A model generated the notes under the pieces. It worked only from the letters and a program-made list of their open reading frames with translations. It did not search any database and had not been told where the DNA came from. A program made the translations under genes and the position numbers. From contig JAZUPH010000013.1 of assembly GCA_045605145.1 (NCBI GenBank), forward strand, positions 1-11,856: DNA of 11,856 bases, in the 5' to 3' direction. Every line of letters starts with the position of its first letter. The first letter of the stretch is position 1. Below are positions 1-5,475 of the stretch, piece after piece. Source of the stretch: CAMNAO01 sp045605145 (GTDB lineage: Bacteria > Bacillota > Clostridia > Oscillospirales > Oscillospiraceae).

Positions 1-14
1 CGCCGCGCAAACCG

Positions 15-1778
15 TCAGAACAGCTCTATACATTCACCGGTTTCAAGATCCCTTGCGAAGCGGCGCAGATAGGACCAGGACAGATCGGCCATGGCGGGGG
101 TGACCAGATGGGGCATATTGCCCAGAGCCACTATGCGCAGGTGATATTTGCCGGCATTGTTCTTTATGTCGGCGATATATATCTCGCTGCCATCCAGGTA
201 AAGCGTCTCGGACTTGTCAGCGGGGACACCGATGCAGCGCTCCGCCTTGTCGGGGCTGTTGCGGGTGGCGGCGATCTCTTCCGCGGTTCGCATGGGGCAG
301 TTGGCGGAACGCAGACGGCGCTGCCAGCTGTCGGTACGCTTTTCCAAGGTGTCCAGGGCGACCCACTGACCCGGGCGCACATCCGGCGCATCGGAGTTCA
401 GGGGGAACTGGCTGTTGCGCTCGTTAAATCCGCTGATGTTGATAAGCGGCAAATCGGTGGCGGCCTGAATGTCCAGCTGCTTATCCGTCACCGCGAAGAA
501 ACCGCCGGTGACCTTGGGTGAAAGCTGCCCTGGCTCATTGCCCAGCGTGGCAACTGCCGCCACAAGGCGGGGGTGCCGGCGGATAAATTCCGCGCTGAAA
601 CGCCCGTTGTGACTGTGCCCGGTGATATAGATGCGGCTGGGGTCGATGGGGTACAGGGTCTTGGCCGTGTCAATGATGTCGCACAGCATATCATTGTCGT
701 CCAGTGTTTCCTGGGCAAAGTAAAGCAGAATGCACTCACCCTGCGCCGCGATTTTCTGATACTGGTAAAAATAGGCGAAGCCTGTCACGGCCTGATGGGG
801 GTCAAAGGCATTGATCTCCTGGAAGATACATACACAGGGCAGCTTTGTGTCGGGTGCATCTTTTGCGTCTTTGGGCACAAAGGCGGCCCAGCGCTCACCC
901 CGATGCTCATGGAAGCGGAAATCAAGACCCATATTTTCCCAATGGGCAATAAGCGCGGGATCCTCGGCATCGGCGTATTCATACTCAAGATATACGGCCT
1001 CTGCCAGTTTGCGGCCCACCTCGCTGTTTATCAGTTTGCCGAGGTCGTAGCCAAGATTGCTTGTGGAGGGACTTTGCACCTGCTTGCATATGAGGCTGTC
1101 CTGGTTCTGCCAGCGGCCGACCACATCCAAGCCCTTTGTACAGCCGAAGTCTTTGCAGGCGGCATCCGGATCACCGCCCACATAGTTGAAGCCTTCCACA
1201 TCCTTCAGACACAGACCGGCCTTGTATACAGGGGCTACATCCAGATAAAACTGTTTGTAGTTCAGGCGGAAGATAACGACAGCCTCCTGTGTGATGCTGA
1301 TATAATCGTTGTCCTTATCCAAATCGTCGGCCACGATGAACAACAGTGCGAAATGCTGCTGTGAAGCCGCCTCAAGATAACTTTCGTAGCGCTCAAGCAG
1401 GTACATACACCAGTTGGGGTCATTGCGGTCGGCGTTGGCCAAGACAATGAGCGTGTCCATGTCGGCGTTGTAGCCGATGCGGCCGATGTGTTCATTGGGG
1501 ACCATTGCGACCCAGCCGGACTTGCCCATGCTGGTGCAGTGATAGTGCAGATTTTTGCTGCTCCAATAGTTCAGCACCGCCGGGTCGGCAAGGGCGTTGG
1601 CTTTCGGATCAAAAAGTCCCTCGGTGCGGCGCTGCTCCACCGGGAGCGCGTTGATGCGGTGCGCGGAGCGATTTTGCGCACCTATCCATGCGGTCAGCGG
1701 GATAAGCTGGCTGCGCTTCGGCTCCCACAGCTTCTCGTTCCACAATTCTTTGTGCGGATAATTATAGCAGTTTACCAT
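15..1778 (-). CDS. PHB-depolymerase-like alpha/beta-hydrolase esterase with a degenerate duplicated N-terminal half
   Basis: A 587-residue protein with no signal peptide, so probably cytoplasmic. The C-terminal half (about 265-587) reads as an alpha/beta-hydrolase of the PHB depolymerase/feruloyl-esterase-like group: a strand leading into ITGHSHNGR with likely nucleophile Ser389, a probable acid at Glu453 in SGFNERNSQFP where relatives usually have Asp, and a late His557 in NMPHLVTP followed by a terminal helix. The elbow is G-x-S-x-N instead of the usual G-x-S-x-G. Residues 65-166 look like a second copy of 273-372 (DPAVLNYW against DPALIAHW, GWVAMVP against RWAAFVP, spacing kept), but the first copy has no nucleophile elbow. 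The start ATG follows AGGAGGG at 8 bases. It lies 27 bases behind the carboxylesterase stop, so the two are probably co-transcribed. Substrate is unknown; hydrolysis of an ester of plant or dietary origin is a guess. Confidence 0.8.
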   Translation of the reverse strand: MVNCYNYPHKELWNEKLWEPKRSQLIPLTAWIGAQNRSAHRINALPVEQRRTEGLFDPKANALADPAVLNYWSSKNLHYHCTSMGKSGWVAMVPNEHIGRIGYNADMDTLIVLANADRNDPNWCMYLLERYESYLEAASQQHFALLFIVADDLDKDNDYISITQEAVVIFRLNYKQFYLDVAPVYKAGLCLKDVEGFNYVGGDPDAACKDFGCTKGLDVVGRWQNQDSLICKQVQSPSTSNLGYDLGKLINSEVGRKLAEAVYLEYEYADAEDPALIAHWENMGLDFRFHEHRGERWAAFVPKDAKDAPDTKLPCVCIFQEINAFDPHQAVTGFAYFYQYQKIAAQGECILLYFAQETLDDNDMLCDIIDTAKTLYPIDPSRIYITGHSHNGRFSAEFIRRHPRLVAAVATLGNEPGQLSPKVTGGFFAVTDKQLDIQAATDLPLINISGFNERNSQFPLNSDAPDVRPGQWVALDTLEKRTDSWQRRLRSANCPMRTAEEIAATRNSPDKAERCIGVPADKSETLYLDGSEIYIADIKNNAGKYHLRIVALGNMPHLVTPAMADLSWSYLRRFARDLETGECIELF

Positions 1779-1805
1779 ATTGTTACCCTCCTGCAGACAA
1801 TTTAC

Positions 1806-3437
1806 TTAAAACAGCTCGCTGCCATAGCTGTACTCGGCAATGACAAAGTCGCGGGTCAGCTTCTCAAGGTCGCTGTCCTCCCAGCGGTGGGCAACGGCCT
1901 CATCGCCCAGCTCCATCCAGCCGAAGTTATCGCCGGATTCGGGCCACTGAGCCAAACCGTCACCGTTGGGGTCGCCTGTGGCGATAAAATTCGCCCAGTA
2001 AGAGCTCATTCGCTCACCGATCTCAAAATCCAGCGGTTCCCACGGGCGCAGGGGCGGGATGCCCTCGCGCAGTGAGTTGAAAACGTACCACAGCTCACTG
2101 GAATGCCACGCCAGCAGCTTGTCCGGGTCGCGGTCGGTGCCGTAATCCTCCGGACGGCAGGGCTCAATATGCGTCCAGTAATAGGTGTAGGTTTTGCCGC
2201 TATGCCCCAGCTGCTTGCGGCGCATCCCGAACATTCGGGCCAGCATAAGGTTGCGGCTGAAATTCATGCCCTCCCAACCGGCAAGACCGAAGCCGGCCAG
2301 ATCGCGCGCTGTGCGATAGGCAGATGCATCGTCCGTGGTGAGCAGCCCGTCACAGTTATATTTGTCATACAGCGGGCCAAGCAGATTGCGGAAATGGGCG
2401 TGGAAATCGGCGCTGTTGCGAATGCCCTTGGTGTATTCCTTAACATTATAGCGGCCCAGCGCGGCAAGGGATACTGCGAAAACATCGGCTTCGCCAAGGT
2501 TAAGGCCGCTCAGGAAATCCACATCGGCGGCGTATTTGGCAATGTTGTCTTTAAAGCTGGCTGTGGGGACAAGGTTGCCGTCGCAGACCATGTTTCCGGG
2601 CATGATGGCGCGGGGTGCATCCTTGTACAGCTCATATGTATCCATTTTGCGCAGCTCGTCCAGTGAGATGTTCGGGTCGATGCCGGCATAGCGGAGGTAA
2701 TCCATGCCCTCTTTCTCCGCGAAATCCAGCGACACAAAGCTGGCCATCATTTTAAGGCCGCTCTGGCTGATAACACGCTTCACGCGTCCCTTGCTTGCCG
2801 GGGAAGCCGCCATCGCCGCCGCCTTGGTGCAGCCGCCGGACTGACCGCCCGCAGTGATTCGCTCGGGGTCACCGCCGAACTGTGCAATGTTCTCATAAAC
2901 CCACTCCAGAGCCTTCAGCTGGTCCATAAAGCCGTAGTTGCCACTGGTGCCGCCCTGTTCGCGGCTCAGCTGAGGCAGGGCAAGATAGCCGAAAAGGGAA
3001 AGTCTCTGCCCCACGGTGACCACAACGATGCCCTTCTTTGCCAGCTCCTGGGGGTTAAACTGCTCTTCATATGCATAGCAGTTGGTCAGGCCGCCGCCGT
3101 GGAACCACATATAAACCGGTCTGCGCTCGTTGCTGCTTTGGGCGCCGGTGCAGATGTTAAGATACAGACAGTCCTCACTAAGTTCGGGGGTGCCATTGAA
3201 GTAGTATTCCACTGCGTGGCGGTCGTTGAGCACGGTCTGAATGGGGGCGGGGCCAAACTTGTCGCAGTGGCGCACACCCTCCCAGGGGGCGGGATCCTGC
3301 GGTGCCCGCCAGCGCAGCTCACCCACCGGGGGTGCCGCATAGGGGATGCCGCGGAATACGGTGATGCCGCTGTGCTTTCCCTCATACTCCACGCCGCTCA
3401 GCTTGCCGTACTTGGTGTTCGCTATACCGATAGACAT
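1806..3437 (-). CDS. Type-B carboxylesterase (para-nitrobenzyl esterase family)
   Basis: A 543-residue protein, the usual length of the carboxylesterase/PnbA family, which hydrolyses carboxylic esters through a Ser-Glu-His triad. Visible motifs in order are FRGIPYAAPPVGELRW (28-43), SEDCLYLNI (87-95), the oxyanion loop HGGG (113-116), the nucleophile elbow GGQSGG with Ser200, a likely acid at Glu316 in LNLGEADVF, and the catalytic His445 in WHSSELWYVF. There is no signal peptide, so it is predicted to be cytoplasmic. The start ATG follows a near-perfect AAGGAGG. It is the first gene of a two-gene operon with the second hydrolase downstream. The family call is secure; the natural substrate cannot be read from sequence. 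Confidence 0.95.
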   Translation of the reverse strand: MSIGIANTKYGKLSGVEYEGKHSGITVFRGIPYAAPPVGELRWRAPQDPAPWEGVRHCDKFGPAPIQTVLNDRHAVEYYFNGTPELSEDCLYLNICTGAQSSNERRPVYMWFHGGGLTNCYAYEEQFNPQELAKKGIVVVTVGQRLSLFGYLALPQLSREQGGTSGNYGFMDQLKALEWVYENIAQFGGDPERITAGGQSGGCTKAAAMAASPASKGRVKRVISQSGLKMMASFVSLDFAEKEGMDYLRYAGIDPNISLDELRKMDTYELYKDAPRAIMPGNMVCDGNLVPTASFKDNIAKYAADVDFLSGLNLGEADVFAVSLAALGRYNVKEYTKGIRNSADFHAHFRNLLGPLYDKYNCDGLLTTDDASAYRTARDLAGFGLAGWEGMNFSRNLMLARMFGMRRKQLGHSGKTYTYYWTHIEPCRPEDYGTDRDPDKLLAWHSSELWYVFNSLREGIPPLRPWEPLDFEIGERMSSYWANFIATGDPNGDGLAQWPESGDNFGWMELGDEAVAHRWEDSDLEKLTRDFVIAEYSYGSELF

Positions 3438-3482
3438 GTTCGTTCCTCCTTGCTTTTGTATTTTGTTATATATGCTGCTTGA

Positions 3483-3511
3483 ATTGTATCATGATTCAAC
3501 TTTGACTGCAA
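3483..3511 (-). promoter_or_regulatory. Sigma-A promoter of the esterase operon
   Basis: On the minus strand a -35 TTGCAG (3506-3511) and a -10 TACAAT (3483-3488) are separated by exactly 17 bases. Transcription would start near 3476 and give a leader of about 40 bases before the carboxylesterase ATG at 3437. Confidence 0.65.
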
Positions 3512-3574
3512 CGAAAATTTTCCTGCGGCAGATAAAACCCCCGACCAAATGGGCGGTGGTCATAAGACAGTTAG

Positions 3575-3604
3575 CAGGCACAGCGGATCGATCCGCTGTG
3601 CCTG
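3575..3604 (+). terminator. 30-base perfect palindrome, terminator-like
   Basis: The bases from 3575 to 3604 are a perfect inverted repeat with a 15-bp arm (CAGGCACAGCGGATC) and no loop bases of its own. It is preceded by ACAGTTAG and followed by TTCTTG, a weak T-rich tract. The same flank pattern surrounds the palindromes at 4989-5019 and 8722-8755 on the other strand. No plus-strand gene lies immediately upstream, so a terminator role here is uncertain. It could instead shield the divergent esterase promoter or be a relic of an inserted sequence. Confidence 0.45.
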
Positions 3605-3607
3605 TTC

Positions 3608-3636
3608 TTGAATAATTCACTTTCGTGTGATAGTAT
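3608..3636 (+). promoter_or_regulatory. Possible sigma-A promoter for the P-loop gene
   Basis: TTGAAT (3608-3613) and TAGTAT (3631-3636) are separated by 17 bases, each matching the consensus at four of six positions. The start point would be near 3643, giving a leader of about 160 bases before the ATG at 3805. It is the best candidate in the 367-base gap between the divergent genes. Confidence 0.4.
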
Positions 3637-3650
3637 GAAAACAAACAGAC

Positions 3651-3732
3651 CGATAAATGATGAAGGGTGGCTGACACATTTATCGACGGGCGTGGTGTCC
3701 CAATAAGAAATTCCGTCAGACCAGTCCCCGTC
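3651..3732 (+). other. Possible structured leader RNA upstream of the P-loop gene
   Basis: The gene-free gap 3438-3804 holds consecutive paired elements. CGATAAATG (3651-3659) pairs perfectly with CATTTATCG (3677-3685) around a 17-base loop, and directly adjacent GACGGG (3685-3690) pairs with CCCGTC (3727-3732) around a 36-base interior. Another hairpin follows at 3745-3770. If the promoter at 3608 is real, these sit in the 5' leader of the gene at 3805. I recognise no known riboswitch or T-box, and the same bases could fold on the opposite strand. Confidence 0.3.
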
Positions 3733-3741
3733 ATCATATAG

Positions 3742-3770
3742 AAAAAGCGAAGGCTGTTAAACCCTCGCTT
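3742..3770 (-). terminator. Terminator-like hairpin reading leftwards
   Basis: AAGCGAAGG (3745-3753) pairs with CCCTCGCTT (3762-3770) with one mismatch around an 8-base loop. On the minus strand the hairpin runs straight into five Ts (3742-3746 complement), the form of an intrinsic terminator. No minus-strand gene ends here, so it may block antisense transcription from the right or act as a leader hairpin of the plus-strand gene. Confidence 0.4.
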
Positions 3771-3804
3771 ATATATTACCAATAAGAATTTGTGGGGGTG
3801 CTCT

Positions 3805-4356
3805 ATGAAACTGGTTTTTATCATCGGCGATGCTGCCGTTGGGAAAATGACAGTTGGTCAGGAATTGATAAAAATTACAGAATTGAGGCTCTTTCACAAC
3901 CACATGACCATTGAACCGGTGATCGAGATCTTCGGCAGATACGACGGGAAGACGATCAATGAAATGAGGGATCTGATTTTTAGGAATTATGCCGCATCTA
4001 AAAACTATGGGATGATCTTCACCATGATGATGGATTTTGACATGCCTTCGGAATGGGAGTATCTAGAGCACGTCAAAGGTTTTTTTGAACCATATGGAAC
4101 AGAATTCTATTATGTTGAACTGATTGCTCCCCAAGAGATCAGACTGAAGCGAAATGTTTCTGAAAACAGGCTGAAAAACAAGGCTTCCAAAAGGGACATA
4201 GAGACTTCAAACCAGCGTTTGATCCAAGATGATCAGAATCACAGGTGCGTCAGTTATGAAGGAGAAATCACTTTTAAAAACTATCTCAGAATCGATAATT
4301 CTGACATGGAGCCGGCTGCAGTTGCCAGACTGATAAAAGAGACTTTCAATCTGTAA
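3805..4356 (+). CDS. Small P-loop NTPase, AAA/shikimate-kinase-like, function unknown
   Basis: A 183-residue protein with an N-terminal hydrophobic strand and a Walker A loop GDAAVGKMT (8-16). This fits a small nucleotide kinase-like P-loop fold. Met15 stands where the strict pattern wants Ser/Thr, with Thr16 next to it. To my memory the run VGKMTVGQEL followed by LFHNHMTIE is typical of a family of uncharacterised bacterial AAA_33/shikimate-kinase-like proteins. An arginine/lysine-rich stretch (113-130) could form the lid. No substrate can be named. ATG 3805 is chosen because GGGGGTG precedes it by 4 bases; an in-frame TTG at 3790 lacks support. The gene is visibly A+T-richer than the esterases and the MATE gene, suggesting later acquisition. 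It is apparently monocistronic, with hairpins on both sides. Confidence 0.75.
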   Translation: MKLVFIIGDAAVGKMTVGQELIKITELRLFHNHMTIEPVIEIFGRYDGKTINEMRDLIFRNYAASKNYGMIFTMMMDFDMPSEWEYLEHVKGFFEPYGTEFYYVELIAPQEIRLKRNVSENRLKNKASKRDIETSNQRLIQDDQNHRCVSYEGEITFKNYLRIDNSDMEPAAVARLIKETFNL

Positions 4357-4369
4357 TTCCAATTTATCG

Positions 4370-4423
4370 AACCGTAAGGGCGCACTTCTATACACCGTTC
4401 GGTGTAGTGCGTATTGTACGGTT
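4370..4423. repeat. Nested three-part hairpin between the P-loop and nuclease genes
   Basis: Three coaxial stems are visible: AACCGTA (4370-4376) with TACGGTT (4417-4423), CGCAC (4381-4385) with GTGCG (4407-4411), and TACACC (4391-4396) with GGTGTA (4401-4406) around a GTTC loop. It starts 13 bases after the P-loop gene stop and is not followed by a T tract, so it looks more like a dispersed palindromic repeat than an intrinsic terminator. Confidence 0.5.
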
Positions 4424-4440
4424 TCGCACCGCACCAAAGC

Positions 4441-4492
4441 CTCCCTTGTGTAAAGGGAGGTGGCACGGCGAAGCCGTGACGGAGGGATTGTC
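4441..4492 (+). repeat. Left arm of inverted two-hairpin (REP-like) repeat
   Basis: The arm holds hairpin 1, CTCCCTT-gtgta-AAGGGAG (4441-4459), and hairpin 2, CACGGC-gaa-GCCGTG (4464-4478), then the conserved end GAGGGATTGTC (4482-4492). Its inverted partner is at 4836-4883. The terminal GGAGGG (4481-4486) sits 6 bases before the nuclease ATG and serves as its Shine-Dalgarno sequence. Confidence 0.85.
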
Positions 4493-4861
4493 ATGCAGTT
4501 GAAGCATAATAAGCAGTTGGTTCCATTGGCAAAGCAACTGCGAAAAGAAATGACAAAGGAAGAACGGCATCTGTGGTATGATTTTCTTCGTTCGTATCCT
4601 GTCCGATTTTCCAGACAGAAGGTATTGGGGAAATACATCGCTGACTTTTATAGTGCGCAGGCAAAGCTAGTCATTGAACTGGATGGTTCACAGCACTACG
4701 AAAAGGATAATGTGGAAAAGGATGCTGAGCGAACCGCTTTTCTCGAAGGTTATGGATTGAGGGTGATCCGAATACCCAATAACGAAGTCAGCAGGAACTT
4801 TCGTGGGGTCTGCGAGCACATCGATGCTGCGGTAAGACAATCCCTCAGTCAGCTTCGCTGA
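4493..4861 (+). CDS. DUF559 family endonuclease (Vsr-like PD-(D/E)XK fold)
   Basis: A 122-residue protein matching the whole DUF559 domain, a relative of the very-short-patch-repair nuclease fold. Visible features are the N-terminal helix RKEMTKEERHLWYDFLR (17-33), RFSRQKVLGKYIADF (38-52) with likely metal ligand Asp51, IELDGSQHY (61-69) with Glu62 and Asp64, the DAERTAFLEGYGLRVIRI segment (77-94) and the family signature NNEV (96-99). All expected acidic residues are present, so it should be active, although the DNA substrate of this family is not well established. ATG 4493 has GGAGGG six bases upstream; an upstream in-frame GTG at 4460 would only translate the repeat. Residues 115-122 and the stop lie inside the right repeat arm. 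No methylase or other restriction partner is adjacent. Confidence 0.88.
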   Translation: MQLKHNKQLVPLAKQLRKEMTKEERHLWYDFLRSYPVRFSRQKVLGKYIADFYSAQAKLVIELDGSQHYEKDNVEKDAERTAFLEGYGLRVIRIPNNEVSRNFRGVCEHIDAAVRQSLSQLR

Positions 4862-4883
4862 CAGCTCCCTTTACACAAGGGAG
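4836..4883 (-). repeat. Right arm of inverted two-hairpin (REP-like) repeat
   Basis: Read on the minus strand this is the same repeat as 4441-4492: identical hairpin 1 (CTCCCTT-gtgta-AAGGGAG) and identical end GAGGGATTGTC. Hairpin 2 is GTCAGC-gaa-GCTGAC in place of CACGGC-gaa-GCCGTG, so both sides of the stem have changed and pairing is kept. On the plus strand the arm encodes the last eight residues and the TGA stop (4859-4861) of the nuclease. Confidence 0.85.
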
Positions 4884-4952
4884 CCTCTCTCAGAAGATTG
4901 TTACATAAGAGCAAAATTCTGCCATGATACCAGATTTGTCATCATACTCTTG

Positions 4953-4972
4953 TTGGGGCGTGCCTGCCCCAA
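4953..4972. repeat. Short G+C-rich hairpin
   Basis: TTGGGGC (4953-4959) pairs with GCCCCAA (4966-4972) around a 6-base loop. There is no T tract on either side. It is one of several unrelated palindromes packed between 4370 and 5060. Confidence 0.45.
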
Positions 4973-4984
4973 ACCATGTCTATA

Positions 4985-5019
4985 CAAAAATGGAGCGTAT
5001 CGCATTGATACGCTCCATT
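4985..5019 (-). terminator. Distal terminator of spoIIID
   Basis: AATGGAGCGTATC (4989-5001) pairs perfectly with GATACGCTCCATT (5007-5019) around a 5-base loop. On the minus strand the stem ends in a run of five Ts and a G. ACAGTTAA precedes it on that strand, the same flank as at the palindromes at 3575 and 8722. It lies about 40 bases beyond the spoIIID stop, after another hairpin. Confidence 0.7.
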
Positions 5020-5029
5020 AACTGTTTTA

Positions 5030-5060
5030 CGAACCCCCGACCAAAACGGCCGGGGGTTCG
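5030..5060 (-). terminator. Hairpin directly after the spoIIID stop
   Basis: CGAACCCCCG (5030-5039) pairs with CGGGGGTTCG (5051-5060) around an 11-base loop, one base from the spoIIID stop codon. On the minus strand it is followed by TAAAACAG rather than a T run, so it is probably the first, weaker part of a tandem terminator or a 3' stabilising hairpin. On the plus strand it is followed by TTTAT and could weakly stop rightward transcription. Confidence 0.5.
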
Positions 5061-5061
5061 T

Positions 5062-5313
5062 TTATACGCCTTTGTATTTTCTGCGTGTCGCCATGCCGCC
5101 GCGCAGGTGCCTTTCGGCTTTATTAAGCTCCATAATGGACTTCACCTGCAGATACAGCGGTTTGTTTATGTATTCCAGCCGTTCTGTTATGTCCTTGTGT
5201 ACGGTTGATTTGGAGACGCCGAATTGTTTGGCGGCGGCTCTGACGGTCGCTTTGTTCTCGATAATGTACTCCGCCAGATCACAGGCCCGCTCCTCGATGT
5301 TTGTTCTCATCAT
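5062..5313 (-). CDS. spoIIID: Stage III sporulation transcriptional regulator SpoIIID
   Basis: An 83-residue DNA-binding protein that acts in the mother cell during endospore formation, tuning sigma-E genes and leading to sigma-K. The sequence is strongly diagnostic: an N-terminal helix ERACDLAEYIIENKATVR (8-25), a helix-turn-helix AAAKQFGVSKSTVHKDITER (26-45), and the conserved basic segment RHLRGGMATRRKYK (68-81). The length fits clostridial members; the B. subtilis protein is slightly longer. Two adjacent ATG codons (5313 and 5310) are possible; GGGAG precedes the first by 6 bases and the second by 9. It stands alone here, without the spoIIQ or mreB neighbours seen in some Firmicutes, with tandem hairpins downstream and a sigma-E-like promoter upstream. 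It shows that the organism is from an endospore-forming lineage. Confidence 0.95.
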   Translation of the reverse strand: MMRTNIEERACDLAEYIIENKATVRAAAKQFGVSKSTVHKDITERLEYINKPLYLQVKSIMELNKAERHLRGGMATRRKYKGV

Positions 5314-5340
5314 TCACCACTCCCAATACATCCGTTGCTA

Positions 5341-5372
5341 AATGTATATGAGTTGCCCGGCGGGCTTATGAG
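5341..5372 (-). promoter_or_regulatory. Possible sigma-E-type promoter of spoIIID
   Basis: On the minus strand CTCATAAG (5365-5372) lies upstream of CATATACATT (5341-5350). The part TATACATT (5341-5348) matches the sigma-E -10 form CATACAnT except at the first base, and TCATAA resembles the sigma-E -35. Spacing is 14 or 16 bases depending on the -10 register. B. subtilis spoIIID is known to be transcribed by sigma-E, which fits, but there is no second promoter here to compare with. Confidence 0.4.
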
Positions 5373-5475
5373 TCGGCCATGACAGGCCGCATGTGCGAAC
5401 AGATGTCCTGTTTATGGGACATGCACCGGGCTATGATGGGTACACAGAACAGTTTACAGCGCGGGAGGCGGAGTT

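Larger units (their letters stand above)
4441..4883 (+). mobile_element. Candidate repeat-framed nuclease unit (REP-like repeats plus DUF559 gene)
   Basis: A 443-base unit made of two inverted copies of the same two-hairpin repeat enclosing only a DUF559 nuclease gene. The gene begins on the first base after the left arm and ends inside the right arm. I see no target-site duplication next to the outer ends, no transposase, and no evidence that the unit moves. The layout resembles REP sequences flanking RAYT transposase genes in enterobacteria, but the enzyme class differs. Mobility is inference only. Confidence 0.4.

Noticed and set aside
573..1364. 263-codon plus-strand frame opposite the duplicated esterase
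   Set aside because: Shadow of the minus-strand esterase; no ribosome binding site and no domain.
1488..2075. 195-codon plus-strand frame across the two esterase genes
   Set aside because: It crosses the junction of two convincing minus-strand genes and has no recognisable motif.
3489..3824. 111-codon minus-strand frame in the esterase/P-loop gap
   Set aside because: It runs through the palindrome, a terminator-like hairpin and the start of the P-loop gene, has no family resemblance I can name, and has no convincing start. I treat the stretch as non-coding.
4207..4638. 143-codon minus-strand frame across the left repeat arm
   Set aside because: It spans two plus-strand genes and the repeat hairpins and has no domain.
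4441..4883. Insertion sequence with transposase and target duplication
   Set aside because: The arms are inverted and frame a gene, but the gene is a DUF559 nuclease, not a known transposase, and I see no duplicated bases outside the arms. It is listed only as a candidate unit.
4370..5060. CRISPR array
   Set aside because: The many palindromes here are different from one another and not evenly spaced; there is no series of identical direct repeats with spacers and no cas gene.
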